A stretch of DNA of 64,000 nucleotides from Nocardia jiangxiensis NBRC 101359 (GCF_000308615.1 NZ_BAGB01000171.1:1-64000); one strand, 5' to 3'. Shown: positions 1-10,114, numbered from the stretch's first letter. Made by a program: numbers and translations. The notes: generated from the sequence alone by a model not told the origin.

Positions 1-3000
1 TGGTGGAGTGCGAGATTCGCGAGGTTCGTGCGCGACAGATCGATGTGGACTACGCGTCGCATTCGAGTCAAGTCGAGGCCATCCGAGATGACCTGGTGAA
101 GGTGTTGTCCGACATCGAGCCGCATTCGTCGGAAGTTGCTCTCTTTTCCACCGTCACTGGAAGCCTCTGCGATACAGCGGTTCTGGACGGCGAGTACTGG
201 TATCGCAACATCCGGCAGACGGTGGAGTTCGAGGCTGCCGTGCGTGCGGCCTGCGGGCAGGGATATCGCGTGTTCGTCGAATCCAGCCCACATCCGGTGC
301 TGGTCGGTGGCGTGCAGGACACGGTCGGTGAGTGCGTCGAAGATGCTGGGGCGGTGGTTGTTCCGTCGCTGGGGCGTGGTGAGGGTGGGCTGGATCGGTT
401 TTTGATCTCTGTCGCACAGACTTATGTGCGCGGTACGGGGGTCGAGTGGAGTTCGGTGTTCGCGGCGTCGGGGGCTCGTCGTATTTCATTGCCGTCGTAC
501 GCTTTTCAGCGGCGGCGTTACTGGCTGGCAGGCGGTGGTGCGGGTTCGGCCGAGGTCGCTCCGGACAACATGTTCGAGCTGCAATGGTCGCGTGCCCCCG
601 AGGTGGGCGAGCGGACCACGGAATTGACGATGCTGCCCTGGGAGGTATTCGAACAGCGCAGGATTACCCCGGCCGCATCGACCTCGAATGCAGTAGATGC
701 CGATCTCGCTCGGGGCAGGCTTGTTCCGGGTGCCGCGGTAGCGCCGGATGCGGTCGGTACCGCTGCTGCTCGGGGTACCACTGGTCTGGCTGGGGATGCG
801 GTAGTTGCCGATGTTGCTCGCCACAGGGCCGTTTCGGATGGGGTGGTAGAGGAGGCGGCCTCGAAGTCGAGGGGTGAGGCCACTCCGGATGTGGTGGTGT
901 TGGAGGTGGAGGCGTTCGGTGGCGAGGTGGTGGCGGATGCCCACGCTCTCGCTCGTCGGGTGTTGGGTGTGGTGCAATCGTGGTTCGCGCAACAGGTTTC
1001 GGGCGTCTTGCTGGTTGTGACGCGCGGTGCGGTGGCGTTGCCGGGTGAGGATGTCACTGATCTGGCGGGTGCGGCGGTGTGGGGGCTGGTTCGTTCCGCG
1101 CAGTCGGAGAATCCCGGTCGGATCGTGCTGGTGGATACCGATTCCGACCTCGACGCAGCCGCGATCCTGGCAGTAGGCGAGTCGCAGATACTGGTCCGCT
1201 CGGGAGCTGCGTACATCGCCCGGCTCGTGGGGGTGCCCATCGAACCACGCACCGGCAACGCTGCATCACACTCGGCTGCAGCTGGTTTCGATCCGTCGGG
1301 CACGGTGCTGATCACCGGTGGTACCGGCATGGCCGGTGCGGCGATTGCCCGGCATGTGGTCACCGAGCACGGTGTTCGGAACCTGGTGTTGTCGAGTCGC
1401 CGTGGTGTGCAGGCGGACGGAGCTGATGATCTGGTCGCGGAGCTGACCGAATCGGGTGCGCAGGTGCGGGTGTCGGCGTGTGACGTGGCCGATCGGGATG
1501 CGTTGGCGCAGTTGTTGGCCGACATTCCTGCCGAGGCTCCGCTGACGGCCGTGATCCATACTGCCGGGCTGCTCGACGACGCGGTGATCGGTTCGTTGAC
1601 ACCCGAACGCGTCGACACGGTTCTGCGCGCGAAGGTGGATGGCGCCTGGAATCTGCACGAGTTGACTCGCGGGCTGAACCTCGGTGTCTTCGCCCTGTTT
1701 TCGTCGATGGCAGGCATCGTGGGCTCTGCCGGACAGGCCAACTACGCCGCGGCGAATACGTTCCTGGACGCCTTGGCGACGCACCGCCGAGCACACGGTT
1801 CCGCGGCGGTATCGCTGGCCTGGGGATTGTGGGCGGACACGAGTGGCATGACCGCCCGGCTGCGTGCCGAGGACCTGGCCCGGATGAACCGCGGTGGCCT
1901 GGTGGCGATGTCGTCACGGGAAGCGCTCGGGTTGTTCGACGCCGCATTGAGCATCGATCGCCCTTGTCTGGCACCGGCGCGCATCGATCCCGCCGGGATT
2001 CGTTCCCAGGCGGTCTCGGGCGTCGTCGCGCCGTTGTTCGCGGATCTGGTCCGCGTCGAGTCGGGCCGCTCGGCCGATGACGGGGAGTCCGTGCTGACGC
2101 GAAGGCTCCAAGGAACGACCGGGAAAGAGCAGCACGCCGTGGTGTTGCGGACCGTCCTGTCGCACACCGCCGTCGTTCTCGGGCATACCGGTCCCGATGA
2201 CGTCGACCCGGCTAGCACCTTCCAGGACTTGGGATTCCGATCGCTGACGGCGATCGAATTCGGAAACCGGCTGAAGGCCGCGACCGGACTCGCCTTGTCG
2301 TCCACACTCATCTTCGACTACCCGACGCCCGCCGCGCTCACCCGCCACATCCTGGGGGAGATCGTGGGGGTACGGGATCAGGGGCAGCGTCACTCTCCGG
2401 TTCGGCCGGTGGTCGACGAGCCGATCGCGATCGTGGGTTCGGGGTGCCGGTTCGCGGGCGGGGTGGATTCGGTGGATCGCCTGTGGGAGTTGGTATTCGA
2501 GGGCAGGGATGTGGTGTCCGGGTTCCCGGAGGACCGCGGTTGGGATGTAGCGGGGTTGTTCGATCCGGATCCGGATGCGGTGGGTAGGTCGTATACGCGG
2601 GCGGGTGGATTCCTCGATGACGTGGCCGGATTCGATGCGGCGTTCTTCGGGATTTCGCCTGCTGAGGCGACGGTGATGGATCCGCAGCAGCGGTTGTTGT
2701 TGGAGGTGTCGTGGGAGGCGTTGGAGCACGCGGGAATTGATCCACAGCAGCTGCGCGGCACCTCGACCGGCGTCTTCACCGGCATCATCAACCAGGCGTA
2801 CGGGGCCGCCTCGACCGACGGTGAGGGCTATCGCATGATCGGCTCGGCGTCGAGTGTGGCGTCGGGTCGGGTGGCTTACGTGTTGGGTCTGGAAGGTCCT
2901 GCGGTGTCCGTGGATACGGCGTGTTCATCGTCTCTCGTAGCGTTGCACTTGGCCGTGCAGTCGTTGCGGCTGGGTGAGTGCGATCTGGCTTTGGCCGGTG

Positions 3001-6000
3001 GCGTCACCGTATTGTCCACGCCGGCAGTCTTTCCGGAGTTCAGTCGGCAACGGGTGTTGTCCCCGGACGGACGCTGCAAGGCGTTCGCCGAATCCGCCGA
3101 CGGCATGGGGTTCGCCGAGGGCGCTGGTGTGCTGGTGGTCGAGCGGTTGTCGGATGCGCGGCGGCTCGGGCACGAAATCCTGGCGGTGGTACGGGGTTCG
3201 GCGCTGAACCAGGATGGTGCGTCGAATGGTCTGACCGCGCCGAACGGACCTTCACAGCAGCGGGTGATCCGGGCCGCCTTGGTCAATGCCGGTTTGTCCG
3301 CGGCGGATGTGGACGCGGTCGAGGCACACGGCACCGGCACGGTACTGGGCGATCCCATTGAGGCACAAGCATTGTCGGCGACCTATGGGCGAGATCGTCG
3401 TGATGGTCGGTCCTTGTTGCTGGGGTCGGTGAAGTCGAATATCGGTCACACGCAGGCAGCTGCGGGTGTGGCCGGTGTGATCAAGATGGTGCAGGCGCTG
3501 CGGCACGGTATGTTGCCGCGGACACTGCATGCGGATGTGCCCAGCCCGCATGTGGATTGGTCGTCCGGTGCGGTCTCGCTGTTGAGCGAGTCCCGGCCAT
3601 GGCCCGACACGGGTGCGCCACGCCGTGCGGGCGTTTCCTCGTTCGGGATCAGCGGCACCAACGCGCACGTGATCCTGGAACAGGCGCCCGACGTCTCCGA
3701 CCAGCCCGAACCCGACGGCGTGCGATTGCCCGTGGTGCCGTGGGTGCTGTCGGGGAAATCGGCCGAAGCATTGACGGGGCAGGCGAACCGGCTGCTCGAG
3801 TACGTGCGGCAACGTCCGGACTCGGACGTGTCCGATATCGGTTTCTCCCTGGCGGGCCGCTCGATATTCGAGCATCGAGCCGTCGTGGTCGGCAGTGATC
3901 GCGACGAGTTGATCCGCGGGCTGACCGAACTGATCGAAGGTGCGCCCGGGCGGAACGTGGTGCACGGCCGCGCCGACACCGCGGGCAGGACGGCGTTCGT
4001 CTTCCCCGGCCAAGGCGCGCAATGGCTGGGCATGGGTGCGGATCTGTATGCGAGTTTCCCGGCCTTCGCCGAGACATTCGATGCCGTGGTCGACGTGCTG
4101 GACAAATATCTGGACCGGCCGTTGCGCGAAATCGTCTGGGGCCGTGACGAAGAGCTGCTGAACAGCACGGAATTCGCGCAGCCGGCCCTGTTCGCGGTCG
4201 AGGTGGCGCTGTTCCGGCTGCTGTGGCAGTGGGGGCTGCGACCGGATTTCGTGCTGGGACACTCGGTGGGCGAGTTGAGCGCGGCCCACGTGGCGGGCGT
4301 GTTGTCGCTGCCCGATGCGGCCGCGCTGGTCGTCGCGCGGGGACGACTGATGCAGGCTCTGCCGGAGGGCGGAGCGATGTTCGCGGTGCAGGCCGACGAG
4401 GACGAGATCCGATCCTCGCTGATCGACGGCGTTGCCGTCGCCGCCGTCAACGGCCCGCGATCGGTGGTGATCTCCGGCGCCGAACAGGCGGTGCACACCA
4501 TCGCGGATCGGTGGGGCGAACAGGGCCGCAGAATTCACCGCCTGTCGGTGTCGCATGCGTTCCATTCCCCGTTGATGGAACCGATGCTGGCCGAATTCGC
4601 CGCGATTGCCGAATCCGTCGCGATTGCCGAACCGGAGATACCGATCGTATCGAATCTCACTGCGGGGCAGAGCGATACGGACTACGGCTCGGCGCGATAC
4701 TGGACCAGGCACGTGCGGGAGACGGTGCGGTTCGCCGACAGCGTGCGGTTCCTGGAGTCGGCCGGTGTGACCCGGTTCGTCGAGGTGGGGCCGACCGGCG
4801 GACTCGCGGCATCGATCGAGGAGTCGCTCTCGTCTCCCGATGTCGCCGTGACGATCCCCGTCCTCCGGAGAGGACGAGCGGAGCCGGAAGCGCTGATGCT
4901 CGCGCTGGGCCGTTCGGTGGTAGCGGGCGTGTCCTGGAGTGATCTGTTCGACGGGACGGGTGCTCGTCGTATTCCGTTGCCGTCGTACGCGTTTCAGCGT
5001 CGGCGGTTCTGGTTGTCGAGTTCGGTCGCGAGTGGTGATGCGGGTCGGCTCGGTGTGGGCGAGACCGGGCACGGGTTGCTGGGTGCGGTGGTGGAGCAGC
5101 CGGATACCGGTGGAGTCCTGCTGACCGGGCGATTGTCACTGGCGGTGCAGCCGTGGCTGGCCGATCACGTGGTGGCCGGTGCGGTGGTGTTCCCGAATGC
5201 CGGGTTGGTGGAACTGATCGTTCGTGCCGGTGACGAGGTCGATTGCGGTGTCGTCGAAGAATTGCTGCTGCGAGCGCCCCTCGTGCTACCGGCCGAGGGA
5301 GCGGTCCAGGTACAGGTCGCCGTCGGACCCGGTGGCGACGCCGGACAGCGGACGGTATCGGTGTACTCGCGACGAGGTGAGGGCTCCGGTTGGGTGTTGC
5401 ACGCCGAGGGGGCATTGGGCCCCAAGGGTTTTGCGCCCGACGTCTCGGACCTGTCGGTGTGGCCTCCGGTGGATGCCGTCGAGATCGATGTCGCCGATAC
5501 TTATGCCCGGTTGACCGCGCAAGGGTATGTGTACGGCCCGGCGTTCCGAGGTCTGCGAGCGATGTGGCAGCGAGGTTCGGACCTGTTCGCCGAGGTCGCT
5601 GTGCCCGCGGATACCGGTGTGCGGGTAACCGGCTTCGGCGTGCATCCGGTGGTCCTGGACGGGGCTCTGCACGCTGCGATCGCCGCTACCGACGGAGGAG
5701 GGATCGCCCTGCCCTCCGATTGGGCGGGCGTGTGCCTGCATGCCGGAGGCGCGGATACGGTGCGGGTACGGATCAGCCCCGCCGGTGCCGACGCGGTATC
5801 GCTGGAATCGGTTGATGGCGAGGGCCTTCCGGTGTTTTCGGTGCGGTCGGTGACGATCCGTCCGGTGGCGGCCGAGGAGTTGCGTGCGGCGGCAGCGGCA
5901 TTGTCCGGGACCGGTACGGACAATGTGTTCGAGGTGGTGTGGTCGCCGGGCGTCGTAGCCGCCGATGTCGCCCTGGATGTGGCTGCTCCCGTCGTGGTCT

Positions 6001-7457
6001 TCGAGGCGAGTGCATCGCGACGTGAAGTAGTAGGCGAAGTTCACGACCTCACCCATCGGGTGTTGGCGGCGGTGCAATCATGGCTGGCGCAATCCATTTC
6101 GGGCACATTGATCGTGATGACGCGTGGTGCGGTGGCCTTGCCGGGCGAGGGTGTCGAAGATCTGGCCGGTGCGGCCGTTTGGGGTTTGGTGCGGTCGGCC
6201 CAGACCGAGAACCCTGGTCGGATCGTGCTGGCGGACACCGATTCCGACGTCGATGCGGCCACGATCCTGGCAGCCGGGGAGTCGCAGGTCGTCGTTCGAT
6301 CAGGAACTGTGCACACGGCGCGACTGGCGCGGGTCGGCGTTGAATCAACCAGGCCCGCAGTGATTTTCGATCCCGCTGGCACGGTGCTGATCACCGGCGG
6401 TACCGGTATGGCCGGTTCGGCGATCGCCCGGCATGTGGTCGCCGAGCACGGTGTTCGGAATCTGTTGCTGGCCAGTCGGAGTGGTATCGAGGCCGCGGGT
6501 GTGTCCGAACTGGTCGCGGAACTGACCGAGTCGGGTGCACGGGTGCGCGTGATGCCGTGTGATGTGGCTGATCGGGATGCGTTGGCGCAGTTGCTGGCCG
6601 ACATTCCCGCCGAAGCTCCGCTGAAGGCGGTGATCCATACGGCCGGGGTGGTCGACGACGCGGTATTCGGTTCGTTGACACCCGAGCGCGTCGACACAGT
6701 ACTGCGCGCGAAGGTGGACGGCGCCTGGAACCTGCACGAATTGACTCGTGACCTGAATCTCCCTGTGTTCGTGCTGTTTTCGTCGATGGCAGGCATCGTG
6801 GGCTCGCCGGGACAGGCCAACTACGCCGCAGCGAACGCCTTCCTCGACGCCTTGGCCACCCATCGCCGGGCACAGGGCTCCGCGGCGGTCTCCCTGGCCT
6901 GGGGATTGTGGGCTCAGGCCAGCGGCATGACCGGACATCTCGGTGCACGGGACATGGCCCGGATCGGTCGCGGCGGCCTGGCCGCGATGTCCTCGCAGGA
7001 GGCGTTGGCGTTGTTCGACACCACGCTGCGCATCGACCGGCCCTGCCTGGCCCCGGCACGCCTCGAGTTGCGTGCCCTGGACTCCGGAACCGACGTATTT
7101 CCGCTGCTCCGCACACTCGCCCCGACGCCGCTGCGCCGACAGGTCGACACCCGGCGGGCGGTCGTCCGGACGAATATCGACGAGCTGCCCCCGGCCGAAC
7201 GCCGATCCGAGCTGCTCGAGATGATCCGCGGCAAGGCCGCCGTCGTCCTGGGTTTCGCCGGTCCGGACGATATCGACCCGGACTATCCGTTCGAGGATCT
7301 GGGCCTGGATTCCATGGGCGCGGTGGAACTGCAGAACAGCCTGGGCGCGGCCCTGGGACAACCGCTGCCGCCCGGACTGGTCTTCGAGTACCCCACGACG
7401 ACCGAGTTGGCCGACCACCTGCTCGATGATCTGTCGGTAGAGGTGAATCCGGGCTAG
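1..7457 (+). CDS. Modular type I polyketide synthase, 5'-partial
   Basis: The gene runs in from the left edge (codons begin at base 3) and 2484 residues are visible. Domain order: end of an AT whose YASH motif (Tyr17-His20) is typical of methylmalonyl-CoA specificity; KR (TGGTG near 438, catalytic Tyr581, B-type LDD motif); ACP (Ser747, in GFRSL rather than the usual GFDSL); KS (Cys974, His1109, His1149); AT (GHSVGE with Ser1421; HAFH at 1518-1521, typical of malonyl-CoA); DH (HxxxGxxxxP at His1722, Asp1886); KR (TGGTG near 2131, Tyr2274, VDD motif); ACP (Ser2437). It therefore adds one methylmalonyl-derived unit and one malonyl-derived unit; the second is reduced and dehydrated to an enoyl product. 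There is no ER or thioesterase, and little sequence follows the last ACP, so chain release must lie elsewhere. Start and loading lie outside the window. Confidence 0.97.
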   Translation, partial: VECEIREVRARQIDVDYASHSSQVEAIRDDLVKVLSDIEPHSSEVALFSTVTGSLCDTAVLDGEYWYRNIRQTVEFEAAVRAACGQGYRVFVESSPHPVLVGGVQDTVGECVEDAGAVVVPSLGRGEGGLDRFLISVAQTYVRGTGVEWSSVFAASGARRISLPSYAFQRRRYWLAGGGAGSAEVAPDNMFELQWSRAPEVGERTTELTMLPWEVFEQRRITPAASTSNAVDADLARGRLVPGAAVAPDAVGTAAARGTTGLAGDAVVADVARHRAVSDGVVEEAASKSRGEATPDVVVLEVEAFGGEVVADAHALARRVLGVVQSWFAQQVSGVLLVVTRGAVALPGEDVTDLAGAAVWGLVRSAQSENPGRIVLVDTDSDLDAAAILAVGESQILVRSGAAYIARLVGVPIEPRTGNAASHSAAAGFDPSGTVLITGGTGMAGAAIARHVVTEHGVRNLVLSSRRGVQADGADDLVAELTESGAQVRVSACDVADRDALAQLLADIPAEAPLTAVIHTAGLLDDAVIGSLTPERVDTVLRAKVDGAWNLHELTRGLNLGVFALFSSMAGIVGSAGQANYAAANTFLDALATHRRAHGSAAVSLAWGLWADTSGMTARLRAEDLARMNRGGLVAMSSREALGLFDAALSIDRPCLAPARIDPAGIRSQAVSGVVAPLFADLVRVESGRSADDGESVLTRRLQGTTGKEQHAVVLRTVLSHTAVVLGHTGPDDVDPASTFQDLGFRSLTAIEFGNRLKAATGLALSSTLIFDYPTPAALTRHILGEIVGVRDQGQRHSPVRPVVDEPIAIVGSGCRFAGGVDSVDRLWELVFEGRDVVSGFPEDRGWDVAGLFDPDPDAVGRSYTRAGGFLDDVAGFDAAFFGISPAEATVMDPQQRLLLEVSWEALEHAGIDPQQLRGTSTGVFTGIINQAYGAASTDGEGYRMIGSASSVASGRVAYVLGLEGPAVSVDTACSSSLVALHLAVQSLRLGECDLALAGGVTVLSTPAVFPEFSRQRVLSPDGRCKAFAESADGMGFAEGAGVLVVERLSDARRLGHEILAVVRGSALNQDGASNGLTAPNGPSQQRVIRAALVNAGLSAADVDAVEAHGTGTVLGDPIEAQALSATYGRDRRDGRSLLLGSVKSNIGHTQAAAGVAGVIKMVQALRHGMLPRTLHADVPSPHVDWSSGAVSLLSESRPWPDTGAPRRAGVSSFGISGTNAHVILEQAPDVSDQPEPDGVRLPVVPWVLSGKSAEALTGQANRLLEYVRQRPDSDVSDIGFSLAGRSIFEHRAVVVGSDRDELIRGLTELIEGAPGRNVVHGRADTAGRTAFVFPGQGAQWLGMGADLYASFPAFAETFDAVVDVLDKYLDRPLREIVWGRDEELLNSTEFAQPALFAVEVALFRLLWQWGLRPDFVLGHSVGELSAAHVAGVLSLPDAAALVVARGRLMQALPEGGAMFAVQADEDEIRSSLIDGVAVAAVNGPRSVVISGAEQAVHTIADRWGEQGRRIHRLSVSHAFHSPLMEPMLAEFAAIAESVAIAEPEIPIVSNLTAGQSDTDYGSARYWTRHVRETVRFADSVRFLESAGVTRFVEVGPTGGLAASIEESLSSPDVAVTIPVLRRGRAEPEALMLALGRSVVAGVSWSDLFDGTGARRIPLPSYAFQRRRFWLSSSVASGDAGRLGVGETGHGLLGAVVEQPDTGGVLLTGRLSLAVQPWLADHVVAGAVVFPNAGLVELIVRAGDEVDCGVVEELLLRAPLVLPAEGAVQVQVAVGPGGDAGQRTVSVYSRRGEGSGWVLHAEGALGPKGFAPDVSDLSVWPPVDAVEIDVADTYARLTAQGYVYGPAFRGLRAMWQRGSDLFAEVAVPADTGVRVTGFGVHPVVLDGALHAAIAATDGGGIALPSDWAGVCLHAGGADTVRVRISPAGADAVSLESVDGEGLPVFSVRSVTIRPVAAEELRAAAAALSGTGTDNVFEVVWSPGVVAADVALDVAAPVVVFEASASRREVVGEVHDLTHRVLAAVQSWLAQSISGTLIVMTRGAVALPGEGVEDLAGAAVWGLVRSAQTENPGRIVLADTDSDVDAATILAAGESQVVVRSGTVHTARLARVGVESTRPAVIFDPAGTVLITGGTGMAGSAIARHVVAEHGVRNLLLASRSGIEAAGVSELVAELTESGARVRVMPCDVADRDALAQLLADIPAEAPLKAVIHTAGVVDDAVFGSLTPERVDTVLRAKVDGAWNLHELTRDLNLPVFVLFSSMAGIVGSPGQANYAAANAFLDALATHRRAQGSAAVSLAWGLWAQASGMTGHLGARDMARIGRGGLAAMSSQEALALFDTTLRIDRPCLAPARLELRALDSGTDVFPLLRTLAPTPLRRQVDTRRAVVRTNIDELPPAERRSELLEMIRGKAAVVLGFAGPDDIDPDYPFEDLGLDSMGAVELQNSLGAALGQPLPPGLVFEYPTTTELADHLLDDLSVEVNPG

Positions 7458-8632
7458 CCGACTCGGGAAACCTCGGCGGAGCCGCCCGGCTCGTCCAGCT
7501 CGTGAATGCGAGTCGCGTCGAGCCGGGCCGCGACGTCCACCGTGCGGATCGAGGGATCGGCCAGGTGCCGGCTCACCGCCTCGGACACCTGGGCGGCGAT
7601 CCGGCGACGCATCTTGCCGATCACGCCGAGCGTGCGCGCCCGCAATCCGTCGGCTCTCAACTGGACGTCGATCTGCGTGCTGTGCGGCTGCTCCACATCG
7701 ATCACGATGAGCAGCGGAGCGGCCGTGCGCGTCATCAGGACCAGCGGAATCTCCACCTCGGCGTGATAGTGATCGGCCTTGCGCACATCCACGACGACGT
7801 CCAGCGTGACCGGGACGACCATGTCGAAGGCGACCGTGTCCGCGTCGGCTCGCTCGGTGACCCGGGGCAATCGGATGACGCCCCGGGCCGTCACCTCGGC
7901 CGCGTCGCGCGGGCCGGTGCGCATCGAATCCACTTCGATCACCCGTCCCGACAGGCTCTCGGCCACCGCGCGCACCCGCGCGGGCGTCACGATGCGCGGC
8001 AGGAAGCGGCGGCCGAACTCCGCGTAATCGATCCAGTCGACGTTCGTGAGATCCGTGTGTTCGGCGGACTCGCCCGCGGTGATCGCCTCGATGTCGAATA
8101 TTCGGGCCCGCCGGGCCTGGGGCTGGCCGAGCAGGACGTTGAGCCGGTCGGCGACCTCTTTGCGGACCATTTTCGCGGTCGGTTCCAGGAGTACTTCGGC
8201 CTCGGCGTCGACGGCGCCGGCCCGGATGATCGGCGGGCTGACGTCTCGTTTGGTGACCGGCGGGATATCGATGACCACCAGCAGCGGGTCGGCGGTGCGC
8301 GCGTGCAGTGTCAGGTTGATGTCGACCGCCGCCGCCAATTGCAGTTCCCGTCCGCCCAGCGTGACGGTCAGCTCCAGCTGCACCGGAATGCGCACTGCGA
8401 AGACGACTTCCGACCCGGTGCGGGTGATCGTCGGGGTTCCGATATCACCCCGGACCCACACCCGTGCGAGCTTGCCCGGTCCGACGGCGAACGGCCCCAT
8501 CTCGATCCGCCCGGCCAGACTGGATACGGCCGCCTCGATGCGCGCGGGCGTCACCGCATGCGCGACGAAGCGTTCGCCGAACTCCCCGTAGGAGATCCGA
8601 GTGGGCAGATCGACTTCGCTGGACTGTCGCAT
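7454..8632 (-). CDS. Conserved two-repeat protein of unknown function
   Basis: I do not recognise a named family. The 392-residue protein consists of two tandem repeats of about 175 residues (roughly 10-185 and 200-370). Both carry the pattern YxEFGxRF, then VTPARhxAhhxSLxGR, then a beta-rich section ending VIDI/VIDV, then an amphipathic helix before a final beta strand. No signal peptide or membrane helix is evident. I chose the ATG at 8632 because the conserved YGEFGERF begins 15 residues later; the upstream extension to 8686 is Arg/Pro-rich and unlike the repeats. The stop overlaps the PKS stop tail-to-tail within the palindrome CTAG (7454-7457), leaving no room for a terminator between the two genes. 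A lipid- or ligand-binding role is possible but unsupported. Confidence 0.85.
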   Translation of the reverse strand: MRQSSEVDLPTRISYGEFGERFVAHAVTPARIEAAVSSLAGRIEMGPFAVGPGKLARVWVRGDIGTPTITRTGSEVVFAVRIPVQLELTVTLGGRELQLAAAVDINLTLHARTADPLLVVIDIPPVTKRDVSPPIIRAGAVDAEAEVLLEPTAKMVRKEVADRLNVLLGQPQARRARIFDIEAITAGESAEHTDLTNVDWIDYAEFGRRFLPRIVTPARVRAVAESLSGRVIEVDSMRTGPRDAAEVTARGVIRLPRVTERADADTVAFDMVVPVTLDVVVDVRKADHYHAEVEIPLVLMTRTAAPLLIVIDVEQPHSTQIDVQLRADGLRARTLGVIGKMRRRIAAQVSEAVSRHLADPSIRTVDVAARLDATRIHELDEPGGSAEVSRVG

Positions 8633-8802
8633 AGGCTTCCCGGAATCTCGTGGTGTCGGACGGCGGCACGCTCCCGCCCCGGGCATAGGACGTCAAATCT
8701 ACCGATCATGAGCCGACCGGCCAAGTTTCCGTGCTTGTCCGGGCGGCCACCGGGATCGCCTCGGGGACACCGAGTTTGCTTCGTTCCCGGTCGGCGGCGG
8801 GC

Positions 8803-10074
8803 CTACTGCCCGGTCTCGGGGTACTCGTCGGTGCGGTGCAGCACCCAGGTGCCGCGGCCGGCGGCCTTGGCGTGGTACAGGCCGGTGTCGGCATCGTCCA
8901 GCAGCTTTTCGGCATTCGCCCCGACCACCGAGGTGACCACGGCGCCGATACTGGCCGATATCGACAGCGGATCGCTGAGACCGACCGAAATCGGCTCTCG
9001 CAGCGTCTCGAGCATGGTTTCGGCGGCCGCGTGGGCCGTCTCCTCATCGCAGGGCGGCGCGAGCAGCCCGACGAACTCGTCTCCTCCGATGCGGGTCAGC
9101 GTTATCTTCGGCGAGGTCAGGGCCGCGTCGAGCCGACGGCCGATCTCGGCCAGCACGCTGTCTCCCGTGCGGTGGCCGTAGCGGTCGTTGATCAGCTTGA
9201 ACTCGTCGAGATCGAGAAAGCACAAGCCGATCTGGTCAGCGGGGTGAGCCTCCGCGACGATGGTCTCCAACTGCTCGAGCAGGCAATGCCGATTCGGTAA
9301 ACCGGTCAGCGGGTCGTGACGGGCCTGCCACCACAGTTTCTCCTGCATGGCCCGTCGCTCGGTGATGTCCTCCCCGACGGCCAGCAGGCGCAGGTCACGT
9401 CCGCCCGCGCCGCGCACCAGCGTCATCGTCCACGCACCCCAGCAGACGGTGCCGTCCGGGCGGCAGAAGCGACCTTCGAAATGCACGGTGCCCTGTCTGC
9501 GCTGGTACAGCTCGACGACCACCTGACGGAGTTTGTCGCGGTCCTCGGGGTGCATCAGGTCCAGACCGGCCACCCCCGGCAGGTCCTCCGGGTTCATCCC
9601 GACCATCCGAGCCGTGGTGGGATTGGCTTCGAGGGTGATGCCGTTGCTGTCGTAGAGCGCGATGGCCACCGCGGCGTTGTCGAACAACACGCGGAAGCGT
9701 TGGTCGGCAGCCTCCTGGCTCCGGGTGTAGATCTTCGACAGTTCGGTGGCGTAGCCGCGGCCCAGCTCGCCCAGCAGCAGCCCGAACCGCGGTACGCGAT
9801 CGGGCTGCTGTGACCGCTCCAGCAAACTGGTCAGAGCGGCGGCGGTCGGGCCCATCATGTCGGGGCCCGTCAGCTTGGACCGCACCATTTCGCCCCCGAT
9901 CCGGTACGCGGGCGACGGGTCGAACGATTCGGCCGACAAGGCGGCTTCCAGTTCGACGATCCATCGTGCCGTCAACCGGCGGATGTCGTGTTGCACAGAG
10001 GTCGGCACGCCACCGCAATCGATCAGAGCTGCCGACCAGTTCCGCGCCGTGTCGGCAACCTCGCGACCGTCCAT
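8803..10074 (-). CDS. PAS-GGDEF diguanylate cyclase
   Basis: This 423-residue protein probably synthesises cyclic di-GMP from two GTP in the cytoplasm. The N-terminal 120 residues are helical and could be an input module. A PAS domain spans about 123-245 (FDNAAVAI, PEDLPG, RPDGTVCWG), ending in the EDITERRAMQEKL linker. The GGDEF domain follows at about 250-415 with DPLTGLPNR, DLDEFKLIND and an intact RIGGDEF catalytic loop (GGDEF 330-334). No RxxD inhibitory site lies just upstream of GGDEF (the residues there are SPKITLTRI), so product feedback at the usual I-site is unlikely. No EAL domain is present. ATG 10074 is chosen over the ORF limit at 10143 because a strong Shine-Dalgarno, GGAGGAAGG (10084-10092), lies 9 nt upstream. 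No transmembrane segments are visible. Confidence 0.95.
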   Translation of the reverse strand: MDGREVADTARNWSAALIDCGGVPTSVQHDIRRLTARWIVELEAALSAESFDPSPAYRIGGEMVRSKLTGPDMMGPTAAALTSLLERSQQPDRVPRFGLLLGELGRGYATELSKIYTRSQEAADQRFRVLFDNAAVAIALYDSNGITLEANPTTARMVGMNPEDLPGVAGLDLMHPEDRDKLRQVVVELYQRRQGTVHFEGRFCRPDGTVCWGAWTMTLVRGAGGRDLRLLAVGEDITERRAMQEKLWWQARHDPLTGLPNRHCLLEQLETIVAEAHPADQIGLCFLDLDEFKLINDRYGHRTGDSVLAEIGRRLDAALTSPKITLTRIGGDEFVGLLAPPCDEETAHAAAETMLETLREPISVGLSDPLSISASIGAVVTSVVGANAEKLLDDADTGLYHAKAAGRGTWVLHRTDEYPETGQ

Positions 10075-10083
10075 CCGCGAGGA

Positions 10084-10114
10084 CCTTCCTCCATCCCTGG
10101 ACCATCCGGTCCAG
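10084..10114 (-). promoter_or_regulatory. Leader of the diguanylate cyclase gene: Shine-Dalgarno plus inverted repeat
   Basis: The strong ribosome-binding site (10084-10092) is preceded by a perfect inverted repeat, CTGGACC-ATCC-GGTCCAG (10097-10114), 5 bp away. It could be an operator or an RNA hairpin beside the ribosome-binding site. The repeat is seen directly; the function is inferred. Confidence 0.4.

Noticed and set aside
2241..2243. First ACP read as inactive because of GFRSL
   Set aside because: The phosphopantetheine Ser itself is present; the neighbouring Asp-to-Arg change alone is not evidence of loss of function.
7502..9181. 559-codon open frame on the plus strand
   Set aside because: It lies antisense to the two-repeat protein and the diguanylate cyclase, both of which show conserved domains or repeats; the plus-strand translation shows none.
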